Shown piece after piece: positions 23,025 through 32,987 of a stretch of DNA of 64,000 nt. The translations under genes were made by a program, and so were the position numbers. This stretch comes from Cantharellus purpuraceus (lineage: Eukaryota > Basidiomycota > Agaricomycetes > Cantharellales > Hydnaceae). The notes beneath the pieces were generated by a model, which was given only the letters and a program-made list of their open reading frames with translations, made no database searches and was not told where the DNA came from. Numbering within the stretch: the first letter of the stretch is position 1; each line of letters starts with the position of its first letter. Where the stretch lies: contig JALBUN010000012.1 in the NCBI GenBank assembly GCA_025174535.1, positions 434,001 to 498,000 on the forward strand, read 5' to 3'.

Positions 23025-25497
23025 TCAGTGTAGCCTTGCGCCATTTGTGGTTGGAAAGAGGGACGGTGCGCGTACAGCTGTTGTCTGGGGATCTTTGAGC
23101 TGTTTTACACGAAACTCGCTGATTATACAAATGTGACTAAAAACGACATGTCAGGTGCATCATTGGTAGAAAAGAATAACGAGATAGGCGTACTCTGACG
23201 GGAAGTGGGCATTAGGGAAACCCACAACTTTGGACAAATAACCTGTGTCCACCTCTCCGAGGAGTGACGTAACAGAGAGGTTGGCGGTTGTGTGCCAAAT
23301 GTAGTCAAGAACACCCTGGAAGCCAGGCGTATAGTTCGTCAGGGGAAGCTCTCCCACACCGGCATATGCACTCTTGAGATTCAGGCGATGTTTCAATCCA
23401 TCCGATGTGTAGTTGCCATAAACATGCGACATGAAATCGGGATGGTCCGAGGGCACTGTTCCATTAGCCAAAAAATCGTACACTCCACTGCCCGGGATTG
23501 AGTTGAAGTCACCGCACACAATAGTGGGAATCTTAGATCCGTCAGCGTAAGTAGGCAGTGGCGGAGATGTCGGATCCTCGGCTTGTAGATGGGGGGGTAG
23601 ACGTGGAGGTAGTCGGGCAAAGCGATCTGAGATCTTCTGCAGTTCATCCATCAGAAGCGCGGCCTGCACAAGCTTAACATCCCGATATTCAGGATCCGAA
23701 AGCATGTGCACGTTAGCAACAATGAGCCGGGAACCAGTTGCTCGGCTTTCGAAGAGAGCCACAACCGCGATATGGTCCTTGGTGAGAACGCGGTTGAACA
23801 TATCATCCGTCTTCTTGAAGTCAGGACGTTGTAGCGCGACCTGGTTGAACTCGATTAATTGTTTCTCGACTAGTTGATACCTAGAGCAAGGTAGATAAAT
23901 ACTCATGATACTAGTAAAAAACAATGCTCACTTGGAGGCTTTGAAGAACGTTGCACAACCATCCACTCGCCGCCGCTCTGCATCACCCATTGTCCGTGCG
24001 CGAGACTTAGGCCAATACACTCCTTCGTAATCTTGCGACGACAGGTGTTGCGTGAAGTAATCTTCATATTGAGCGATATCCACTTCCTATAGAAGACATC
24101 AGTGCATGTATAGGTATCATTACACATCCACATAGTGGACCCACCTGTAAGCACAAGAAATCTGCATCGTAGTTCATCACCTCGGTAAGAATGAGCTCTT
24201 TCCGATATTCCCACGACAGTGCCCAGCTCGGAGTGTATCCGTACATGTGAGGCGTTGCATATTTCTCGCATAGTATGTTATAAGACAACAAGCTAAACGC
24301 CTCAGAGCTCGGGTCTGCGTCCTGTGCTTTGCGCTCCGCCTCGGTTTGCAAAAACCGCCATAAGCGCTCAGGAGGAGGTGAAGGCACAGGACACGAATCT
24401 CGGAGGTAGGAGATGAGGGCAGAAGTGCCATCCTTCTGTATAATTGAGCGAAGAGAGTTCTCCATGGGATTACCTTCGATTCCGAGCATCTCCAGCTGAT
24501 GGAGGCTACCCAGTTCATGAGGGAGGTTGGTAATGTGATTATCGAAAAGGTAGAGTTCACGTAGAGACGCGAGCATTCCAAGCTCAGGAGGAACGGCACT
24601 AAGATCATTGCCCGAAAGATCAAGTACCACAAGGTTGCGGAGCTGTGCGATCTCAGTGGGAATCGCTGAAAGAGCATTATGGTTGAGATAGAGTGTGGTG
24701 AGGTAGGTGAAACGGAAGAGGCCTTGAGATAAGTTCTTCAGGCGGATACCGCCCAAGTCGAGTGTTGTCCAAGTCGACTCAAGTTTCCGCGTTGCTGTGA
24801 GCCGTGCAGAAGCAATCGGCGCTGTAGTGGAAGAGGGACGACCGTTAGCACGCTCTGGAGAAGAAGTGTCATCCCGAGAGGGATCTGTCTGTTCAAGATT
24901 TGATTCATCGGAATAGGATGTGCCGTTGGGGAGAGATTCTGGCAAAGGTGGATGCTTCCCGTTGGGATTAGTGATTGGAATAGCGGCTTTGGCAGAGTTT
25001 CGAGTTGCCATTGCCGATGCACGAGCGCGGTGGTGAGGAGAGTTTGATTGACGACACAGCTGGGGCGTCGGGTATGAGGCTGAGAGCGACATGAGGTAAG
25101 AAGAGAAACATACCTCAGCCTTGATCATTTGCGACTGCCAATGTGGATTCCCTACGATCTGTGAATTTGATGTTGGAGAACCCTGACGTAAGGATGTCTG
25201 CTGGGCATTCTGACTTGGTGGGGTGGGAGGGGGAAAGATTTGATGCAGGGAGTTGTGATGCTGGTGATGCGGGTGGGGAGGGGGATGCGCGAGCTGCGCA
25301 GGGTGGTGTATAGCGGTGGTGCCATTGGCGTATACACTGTAGCCGGGAGACTGTGGTCCCTGTGGCTGACTTGGGGAGGATGTGGTGTTGGAGAGGACGG
25401 GATGATGAGCTCTTGACCAGATGGATTGCTCATGTGGGTTGGAAAGTTTGTGTTGTAGACCAGGTGAGTTTGCGGGGGGAGGAGCGTTGTAGTACAT
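23025..25497 (-). CDS. CCR4: CCR4-type poly(A) deadenylase (LRR + EEP nuclease)
   Basis: Five exons: 25497-25114, 25059-24145, 24086-23932, 23880-23194, 23136-23025; 750 aa. The N-terminal 210 residues are Pro/His/Gln/Ser-rich. Leucine-rich repeats follow (LTTLYLNHNALSAIP, LVVLDLSGNDLSAVP, LRELYLFDNHITNLP), which in yeast Ccr4 contact Caf1/Pop2 in the CCR4-NOT complex. The C-terminal half is an exonuclease-endonuclease-phosphatase domain: LSYNILCEKYA, catalytic CLQEVD (split by an intron), VCGDFNS, LDYIWH and the final FPSDHICIISEF. All catalytic residues of the Mg-dependent nuclease are present. It shortens mRNA poly(A) tails in the cytoplasm. The final exon is needed to supply the DH catalytic pair. 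Confidence 0.95.
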
Positions 25498-26080
25498 GGG
25501 GACTGGTCAAGGCTCATCTGAAAGTCACGGCGGTGCTAGTGTAGTGGCTAGCGGCAGTGAACTTCGAGTTGAATGCCCACTCTGAGAAAAGGCACGGGAC
25601 GGTGTGGCAAGAGCTACGGCAAAGCGCGTTTGCCGTTGTTGGAGACGAAGACAAGGACGAACGCAATTCACGCAAAGCAGAGTTGAGAAGCAGTGACCCT
25701 ACATTCAACCTCCGCTCCTCCGATACTTCTCATTATTAGGTCCACTCGATCCCCCTATAGCTTTGAACAAGGACAATGAATGCTCAAGATCTCTATTCAC
25801 GCTAGTAGAGCAGGGCTCGGAGCCACAGTGTATGTGTCGAGTTTTCTGTTTAGATCCATCAGTCGCCCGACTATAGGCTTTAAGCGTGTGATAACACTAC
25901 AGAGATGGTTTCAATCTTGGTCATTTCGTTAGGGAAATCGTTCAGGAGTATCCCAAGTGACATAATGTATGGTCTAGCAAAAACGAATGGATGACCTTGA
26001 AAGTCGTGGTGTGACGTGGTAACAGGGTATGCGAAGACGTGGAATGATTGGAAGACAAGACACGATGACTGATGGGGACT
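25498..26080. other. Intergenic region upstream of CCR4
   Basis: 583 bp; CCR4 5' leader and promoter plus the 3' region of the next gene. No motif recognised with confidence. Confidence 0.5.
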
Positions 26081-28121
26081 TCACCATGGCGGCTTCCAAT
26101 TTGATGGCTTTATGGGCGCAGGAGGAGGTCTGAATGCTGTCTGCAGCCTCCATTGCCCTACCGAGGTTCCTGTACCCCCTTCGTTCGAGAGAGACGATTC
26201 TGCATATGATGTGCCTTCACTGTCACCACTGCGTCGGGGGGGACGCCCAAATTGCATCGTACTTAAAGACATTGGAGTGTCAGGAATAGTGCTGAACCTC
26301 TGACTGGTGCCGAATGAGCTACGGCGAGATCTGTGACGTGCACCACGTATGATAGGAGAAAATAGGAGCGAACTGCGCTCTTGCCTAGTTGACGTTGGAG
26401 TCGCCGACAAGACATTCGACGGGTCGTTTTCATAATTTGGACTCGGCATGTCAATGTGAAAGTGTTGCGCTGGATCCAGACTCACACTGCGTTTGCCAGT
26501 TCTATGCGCGCGGACATGTCTTTCTGGAATTGAATTGCTTGACGAGCAGTTTGGGGAAAAGGGAGTTGCTGCCACCTCCTCCATGACCATGCCAACCCCG
26601 TCCCTTACACTTTCATCCAGGGTGTCTCGTCGACGTCCGCGTCTACCTTGTCCTGGTTGACTGTTTCTTCTATATCCCTTGTTGTTTACTTGCCTGTCGT
26701 GTGTGTTCAACTCCTTTTGCGTATGGTTTGGTATCCTTAGATATGGCGAAGGGCTTGCAGGATCGACCGTAATAGAGCGGTTATTGGATGCTATGAGCAC
26801 TTCTGAGTCCTGTTCTGTTACCAGACCTCCCCTATCTCGCTCGGCTTGACGTGCGAGTGTGGATAATTCATGCTTGTTGGTCTGGAACTGACGATGCCTT
26901 GGTGATGATGATCCCATTGCTTTGGTAAAGTCTTTAAGGTACGAGCTTGTGGTCAAGCCTGGCTCGTCAGTGAAGCCAGGCCTACGATCACCTATCCGGT
27001 GGCGCCGGCAGTAAATGCACATGAGCAACGAAGAGAAGCCGACAATGGCGATAAGGCCCGCAAGTATAAGGGCGGCAGTGGTGCCAGCTGGGAGGCCATG
27101 AGAGGAGCCATCGTTGAAACTTAGGGAACGGCAAATGAGATACGAAAACATGGTGTGGTTGAAGGATACTCACAGGGCTCCTCCTTCGACGTGTGTTACA
27201 TTCACTCCCGCAATAGCTACAGATGCGCCATCCACATTCGTGACAGTCAGACTGTGTCTCGACATCTCATCAAGACCTGCTTGAAGGAAGAGGGTAGAGG
27301 ATTCGAGCCAGTCCGATCGTCCATCAAAGGTACTGGTTGTTCCATCCAGAGTAATATTATAATGCCCCATTGTTGTATTGCGTATTCCCGTGACGGCAAT
27401 GGCAGAGCCTGTGAAGGATAACGATACTTTGTCACCTTGGGTGGCTGTTAGGAAATATTCCTGGAATGGTGCCGAGTCAAGGACTGGGTCTGAAACATGA
27501 GTCCAGTTGCCAGAAAACAGCCAACGACTACTTCCGGCGTCGACAAACTCGGACGACACAGTCGCGCTACAAGAAACAGCTAAGAATTCATGTAAGGTAG
27601 GAAAAAATTAGGACGTACCCAGTGAGCACCGTGGAAATATTCAGGGCGGCGTAATCAAAGGCGACATACGATGATGGGTCGTTCGCATTGCTGGGCGAGG
27701 GATGTGCAACAAGGGCAATAATGTGCTGCGTTGCCTCGAGACCTTGAACTTCAGCGAGTAGATCTCCTTTTGGAACACCTATAGTTTGACCCCCACCATC
27801 GATAGATATGCTATAGGCAGCTTGAAAGATCATGCCATATAGGGAGATGCCAGTGCCTGTGTTGAGACAGATTAACGATAAACCATGTGCTCGAGCAGCG
27901 TACACACCGAACCATTGAATGACCAAGTTTGCACCGTCGAGACTAGTTACATGCAGGGACGTGCCCTCGCCTGCTTGGCCCAACTCAGACAAGAAACCGG
28001 ACTGGGTAAAATATGAATTCCATCCAGCTGCGAGATTTGGGGCGCCCAGCGTCTCAGCAAAAGGGAAGTAGTTGACAACAGGAGAAGTATCATCAAGAAT
28101 GAGCTCAAACGAAGTTTGCAT
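26081..28121 (-). CDS. Single-pass membrane glycoprotein, second member of the family
   Basis: Four exons: 28121-27908, 27856-27619, 27566-27174, 27119-26081; 627 aa. Same plan as the gene at 9250-10968. The N-terminus MQTSFELILDDTSP corresponds to NVTVDDSSP there, two extracellular modules carry GTGISLYGMIF..YSISIDG and FTGSAIAVTGIR..YNITLDG, and a Gly-free spacer precedes one hydrophobic helix at about residues 293-316 (AALILAGLIAIVGFSSLLM). A 310-residue cytoplasmic tail follows, rich in Ser/Arg and unlike the short tail of the first member. N-x-S/T sites are frequent in the extracellular part. Function unknown. The long basic tail with many Ser suggests phosphorylation-dependent partners, but nothing in the sequence names them. 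Confidence 0.78.
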
Positions 28122-29254
28122 GAGATTTAAATGTGATTAGTATACAAGGGCGGAGAAAGAAGATGAAGGAGAGGCAGAAAACGGCACCTAAGAGCGAAAC
28201 TAATAAAAGCTCATGCTCGAGGGGTTAAGCCCGTTCAGGGTCACGGACGACGGTAAAGCAGCATCATGCAAGCCGTCGTGTCCCTTGCATCCGGGCATGA
28301 GCCACTCACATCAAACTAGCAGGCTTTCATCGCAACCAGTAGGGTGCCAAAGGGGAAATACGCACGATTTACGCTAGATCCGTCAAATAACATTTCATAG
28401 GAAGGATTGAAGATTTTGATGCATTCTCGGCGTAATCAAAAGAAAGCGCTAGCCGCGAGATCGAGAGTGTTTCAGTAGCTTTTAAGCTCTTTGAAGTGAT
28501 CTTGGCAGGGTATTCAGCGATGCCACATGTGATACAAGATCTATGCGTCAGCTTTGTACGTCACTAATATAGTAAAAGAAAGTCAGGAAAGACTATACAA
28601 AGAATGACTAGCATACGGGATATTCTTCTGATCACTTAGCATTGCCACACAGCGAATTGATATACATCCCGAAAGATGAATACTGCTTAATTTCAATATG
28701 ACACTGCGACCTTTGACAGGTCTCCGGCCATGTCAGCATCACCGACTTTTGATATCATTCCTGAAACTAGTCGCAACAAAAGGTCAAGGAGGCATTGGAG
28801 AGGCATAATAGAAACATTTCACAGAGCAAATGGATAGCTCGCTGTTGAGCACAAGTATTGAACGTACCCATCTCGATCCCCGTTACGCAATGCAGACTTC
28901 AATGATCTCGCTTCCAACTCAGATTAGAGAAATCCCAGATATTCAAGTCCAAAGTCGAGGAGAGGAAGACAAGTTGCCTCTGGCGACCGTTGACGTCATG
29001 TCTAATTGAATCGCTTGTTCGTTCCTTTACTGCCAACCTACTGAAGCCAAAGTAAAAAGCAAACTTTCTTAGGTCATCACCGCGTCTATTAGCTCTCCGC
29101 GCAGATTGCATTCCGAGAATACGATCAGTCCCGAAGTACCCGTTGGCGGACAGGCCAACAGCGTGCCCAACAAGTCCTACAATACAGGTTTATCAATCAT
29201 CTGGACTTCCTTCTGGGCTACAAGACATTGCGTAAACGTGTTTCGAGTTTGGAA
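28122..29254. other. Intergenic / uncertain 5' region of the AAA+ gene
   Basis: No gene recognised from 28122 to 29092. From 29093 to 29254 the frame of the downstream gene stays open without ATG and reads like protein (QQVLQYRFINHLDFLLGYK), so an upstream exon carrying the true start may exist. AG acceptors at 29092 and 29104 would fit in phase. Confidence 0.4.
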
Positions 29255-30552
29255 ATGAGCTCGCATGATGTTTTAGATGGGATGCTACAGTCTATCCATG
29301 AGGCATACCCCAACTTACTTGACCCTCAAGTCCTAAAGGCACTCTTCCCGCCTCTCTTTCTGGCATTAGTCGCTCGAGATACCAATATTATAGTCCATAC
29401 TCCCCAACCTGCAGAAATTCAAAAATCGACGGTGAAGGTAAGTTGTCAACCGTGACTGGGAAAACAATGTTATAAAAAGCGTTGCATAGATTCTGTCGAC
29501 CGTATTTGGATTGCAAACCAAGCGTATCAAAGTTCGTTCTCAATCACCTAGTGAATTAATGGAGTCTCTCTTGGTATCCAATTCACGGAATTCGTCCTCG
29601 GCTTCGTCTAGACGAAAGCCATCTCGCACCAGCTTGCCACGCTCAAAATCTGCCCCTCGGCCACCCTCCAGTCACTTCACAGAAGGTTCAGATAGCACTG
29701 TCCCTCCTTCAAGTGCCTTACGCCTTCCACGCTATAAGACTGAGCCCCTGCCGCAGAGTGCTGATAACCAATCTTTGTACCTTCCCCAGGCCGTCATCAT
29801 CACCAATCTTGAACGCGCCAGTAAAGCTGTTCAGCTGGCTCTCGCTGAAGTCTTACGCACGCATCGGATCGCCCTCGACACAGTAGTTTGGAACCTTCCA
29901 GAAAGTTTCTTCATTGTAAATGTGTCGCTTGTCGGCGATGGGTACGAGAGACCCGCCATACATACTTCATTAGTAAGTTCATGCATACCAACTTGTATAT
30001 CAAGTCTGATGATAGCAGCTGGACCACTTTGCATTTAGCATTACGCTTGCTCAAGTTGGCACTCAGGCTTCTACTCCTGTACCTACTTCGTCCCCTTCTC
30101 CACGGCTCTTGCCGCTACCTATGCCTCCCCCAGCTCGGAAGCCCCCACTGTTTCCTTATGAACATCTCCCATCCCCTGAGTCAACCTACATCTCCCCGCT
30201 TGTCTCGCATTATATCAACGCTCTGCTCACCGCAGCACGACACCACCCCGAGCTGGATGGGACATTTCTCACCGTGCGGTGCGTCAAGGACGCGGAAAAG
30301 CTGGTCCGCGCATCTGGTCTTGTTTTTAGAGAAGACGAGCATGATTTGCTGATATCTGAGGCGCATGTTCGCCGCGTTGTGCCACCTATGTTGGCGCACC
30401 GATTGCGTGTTAGGGATGGCCCAAGAGACCAAATAATGGGTATCCTTTGGGAAGGGGCAGGAGTTCAGAAGTGGGGGAAGCGTACTGTGGAACTGCAGCG
30501 AAGTCGAAGGACAATCAAGGCGATTCTAGCCGAGATCTTAGCGGAGGTGTGA
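29255..30552 (+). CDS. Mg-chelatase ChlI-like AAA+ family protein with degenerate P-loop
   Basis: Exons 29255-29437, 29490-29972, 30019-30552 give 399 aa from the first in-frame ATG. The frame is open 162 nt further upstream, so the N-terminus may be longer. The middle holds a Walker-B-like strand and helix (LPQAVIITNLERASKAVQLALAEVLRTHR is the region, with AVIITNLERA central), then LPESFFIV and GYERPAIHTSLLDHF, the layout of the fungal Mg-chelatase-like proteins. A canonical P-loop GxxxxGKS/T is not visible; NIIVHTPQPAEIQKS occupies its place. The C-terminus HRLRVRDGPRDQ..RTIKAILAEILAEV fits the same group. The biochemical role in fungi is unknown; the family name is from memory of homology, not a search. 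Confidence 0.6.
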
Positions 30553-30595
30553 TCTTCGGCACTATTGCAAGGCTTTTACACCATCCGAGGTTTTA

Positions 30596-31363
30596 TTACT
30601 CTTCCCGTAACACCTGATTTCCTCGAAAGATAACATGTCCCGCATCCAGCCTTGCGAATAGTGGTAAACAGCGTGGTTTCCGTTTCGGCTTTGCTGGTAG
30701 GACGACCGAAACGTGAGCTTGGGAAGAGGAGCCCGCTGTAGGTGCCTCGAGCTCTTCGGGCGCTGTTTGGAGTGATAAGGTAGGTGGGTTTGAAGTAGCT
30801 AACGAAGGGACAGGCGCAGGGGATGGTGCAGATGGTGGTGCAGGAATTATACGTCGGGTATGGCAAGCCATACAAGTATACACTACTTCTTGTGCTTTGT
30901 TAGTCGAACCTGCATGACTACTACATGAACATATCCACGAACAATTGATGAATACGCACCCTTGACTCGCACTGAGGCCGTCGTGCCAGGTAAAAGGACC
31001 GTATCACAGCCCCTGCACAGGGTCCTCTTTACATTTGGATCTCTAGAAAATACATGGAGATGAGATGTCGCATGTGTAAATGCGATGGACAAACATGCGA
31101 ATAACACTCCTGTTACCAATGGTCCGCATGCATTGCACATAGCTGCTTCCTAGTTCACCCAAGGTAGCTCGCCGTCTCTTCCCGCCTTTTTTCCGGCTGC
31201 TTGAAGGTTCTACCTCCACTGGAGCAGGCACCGATGTCTCAAGCCCCTTAAGATACGCGCTGGCCTGGTAAAGAAAGTTGAGCCGCTGAAATGTCTCCCT
31301 GTTTGCTACGCTGTTCGGGTTGGGCGCATCGTCTTTCGGTTGCTTGCCATTCTTGGGGGCCAT
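30596..31363 (-). CDS. RPR2: RNase P subunit Rpr2/Rpp21 family
   Basis: Three exons: 31363-31095, 31042-30960, 30909-30596; 221 aa. The Rpr2/Rpp21/Snm1 fold shows as an N-terminal helical part (NRETFQRLNFLYQASAYL, then SYVQCMRTIG) and a zinc ribbon with two CxxC pairs: TLCRGCDTVLLPG and YTCMACHTRR. This subunit binds pre-tRNA as part of nuclear RNase P, or MRP if it is the Snm1 version. The basic linker RKKGGKRRR and the C-terminal KPKRKPR are typical RNA-binding additions. The first intron donor (GTTTGT) was chosen because it alone yields the conserved VIRIDPNVKRTLC. Divergent start to the next gene, only 67 bp apart. Confidence 0.85.
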
Positions 31364-31430
31364 CGTCAAACCTCAATCTTATTACCCTGATTATGTAATC
31401 ATCCGCTTCGGGACTCGGAATGTTCGACTG
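31364..31430. promoter_or_regulatory. 67-bp divergent promoter, RPR2 / zinc-knuckle gene
   Basis: Only 67 bp separate the two start codons. Transcripts of the two genes must start very close together or overlap. No factor site named. Confidence 0.5.
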
Positions 31431-32507
31431 ATGACGCGCGTAACGAACATTGGTCGCAAGAGATCGTATCTAGAGGCGGGTTTTGGCACTGTGGATGTTG
31501 GTGAGCCAGAGAAAGAGTCACGGGCTGATGTCGATTCAAAGCCTGAAGACGAGGGGGAGAGCGCAACCAAGAAGCCACGGAAACGGAGGCGCAAGAAAGC
31601 AAAGGCTGCTGCTCATGACGAGGAAGGCGTAGATGCAGGCGGAGGTAAAGCCATTGTGAAACGGGACAACCGAGGGGCAATGAAAGTGGCAGAGAAGTGC
31701 AAACGAAAGGACCAAGTCACTAAAGGTAACTGTTATCCCGTCTATAGGTTTTCATGTACAAATCATTATTTATTCCACAGATACTACTTCCGAACGCAGA
31801 AGACTAAAGCGCGTCGCAGAAAGGCACGCCTCTACGACATGTCTTGCGTGTCGCAAGAAAGGACATGCCGTTAAAGACTGCCCTGAGGCGCAAACTGCCA
31901 TGCACGAAGATGATGCAGGCAATCCTGGTGCGCCTGCGAAAAGTACTGTAGGAATATGCTACCGGTATGTCTCAGCCATACACCAGCCCAGCTCATCTTC
32001 CCATTCGGATTTTTGATGTCTCGCGGCCAGTTGTGGGAGTCATAGACATAATCTCTCGCGGTGCAAGAAGCCCGTGAATCCAAAGAACCCGCTTCCATTT
32101 GCGTCGTGCTTCGTGTGCTCCGGAAAAGGTCATCTCGCGTCCTCGTGTACACAAAACCAAGGCAAGGGCATATATCCCAACGGCGGCTCGTGCAAGCTTT
32201 GCGGGAAGACGAGCCACCTCGCCAAGGACTGTGAGCTGCGATCACAAGGCAAGTAGAGAGTCTTCTTCTCACATATCATTGTGTAGCTTTTATTGATTAT
32301 TACATAGAAGCCGCATCGAGGAGCGCCGTGTTGCTTGCTGGCACGCTTAGTCGCGGTGAAGGTGGTGCCGATGAGGATGACTTTCATGTCCTGAAACGGA
32401 GACGCGACGCGGTGCAGAAGGAGGATGCGATTATACAAAAGGTTGTGAATACGTCTACTGTACGAACGGCTGCGAGACCGAAGCCAAAAGTCGTTACCTT
32501 CAAGTAA
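31431..32507 (+). CDS. CCHC zinc-knuckle protein, ZCCHC9-like
   Basis: Exons 31431-31725, 31781-31964, 32031-32248, 32308-32507; 298 aa. Four CCHC knuckles: CLACRKKGHAVKDC, CYRCGSHRHNLSRC, CFVCSGKGHLASSC and CKLCGKTSHLAKDC, with the GIYPNGGSC spacer found in ZCCHC9 relatives. The N-terminal third is highly basic (KKPRKRRRKKAK), consistent with nuclear or nucleolar location and RNA binding. The last intron has a GCAAGT donor instead of GT; phase and the downstream EAASRSAVLLAG support it. Human ZCCHC9 is nucleolar/nuclear and linked to RNA metabolism; the same is inferred here, which fits its pairing with an RNase P subunit gene. Confidence 0.85.
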
Positions 32508-32987
32508 TTGAAATACAATGATATTGATCTGAGACCCCAAATGGCTTCATTTCGCTTTGGGAGCGTGCATTCCGTGAGCGGATCATCTCTAAATTTAAGT
32601 CCCAAGGTCTGTATTCTTGTATAAGAGTTGGTCTAGTCACCCTGACTCTCCATACCTGTCTCCTAGTTTTAAAAAGTTCGCAAAGCAATGTATATGAATT
32701 TCAAACGGGTACATGTATCACGGAATGCGACTGCACGAATATATCCTAAAAATATGCGCGCTGCCGCCAAGGTATAGACGGTGTGCTACATCAGTTAGCA
32801 AGCATGCCTGATGCAGCCAACTAACGCCTGCAAGATTCATGTGCATGTATTCCGTGCTCGAATGTACCCCCCTCTCTTCTCAGCGTCGCTCTCTCACCCC
32901 TGTTCGCTTCTGACATCTTGTTTTCTCTGTTCCCGCCTCAAAGTTCGAGAAAGTAGCCCAAGAGAACGGAAAAAAAAAGAGGAGACT
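32508..32987. other. Intergenic region between convergent genes
   Basis: 480 bp, 3' sides of the zinc-knuckle and MFS genes. No feature recognised. Confidence 0.5.

Noticed and set aside
22580..23044. 154-codon minus-strand ORF downstream of CCR4
   Set aside because: Low-complexity Ser/Leu/Phe composition from a purine-rich strand, and it overlaps the CCR4 last exon in another frame.
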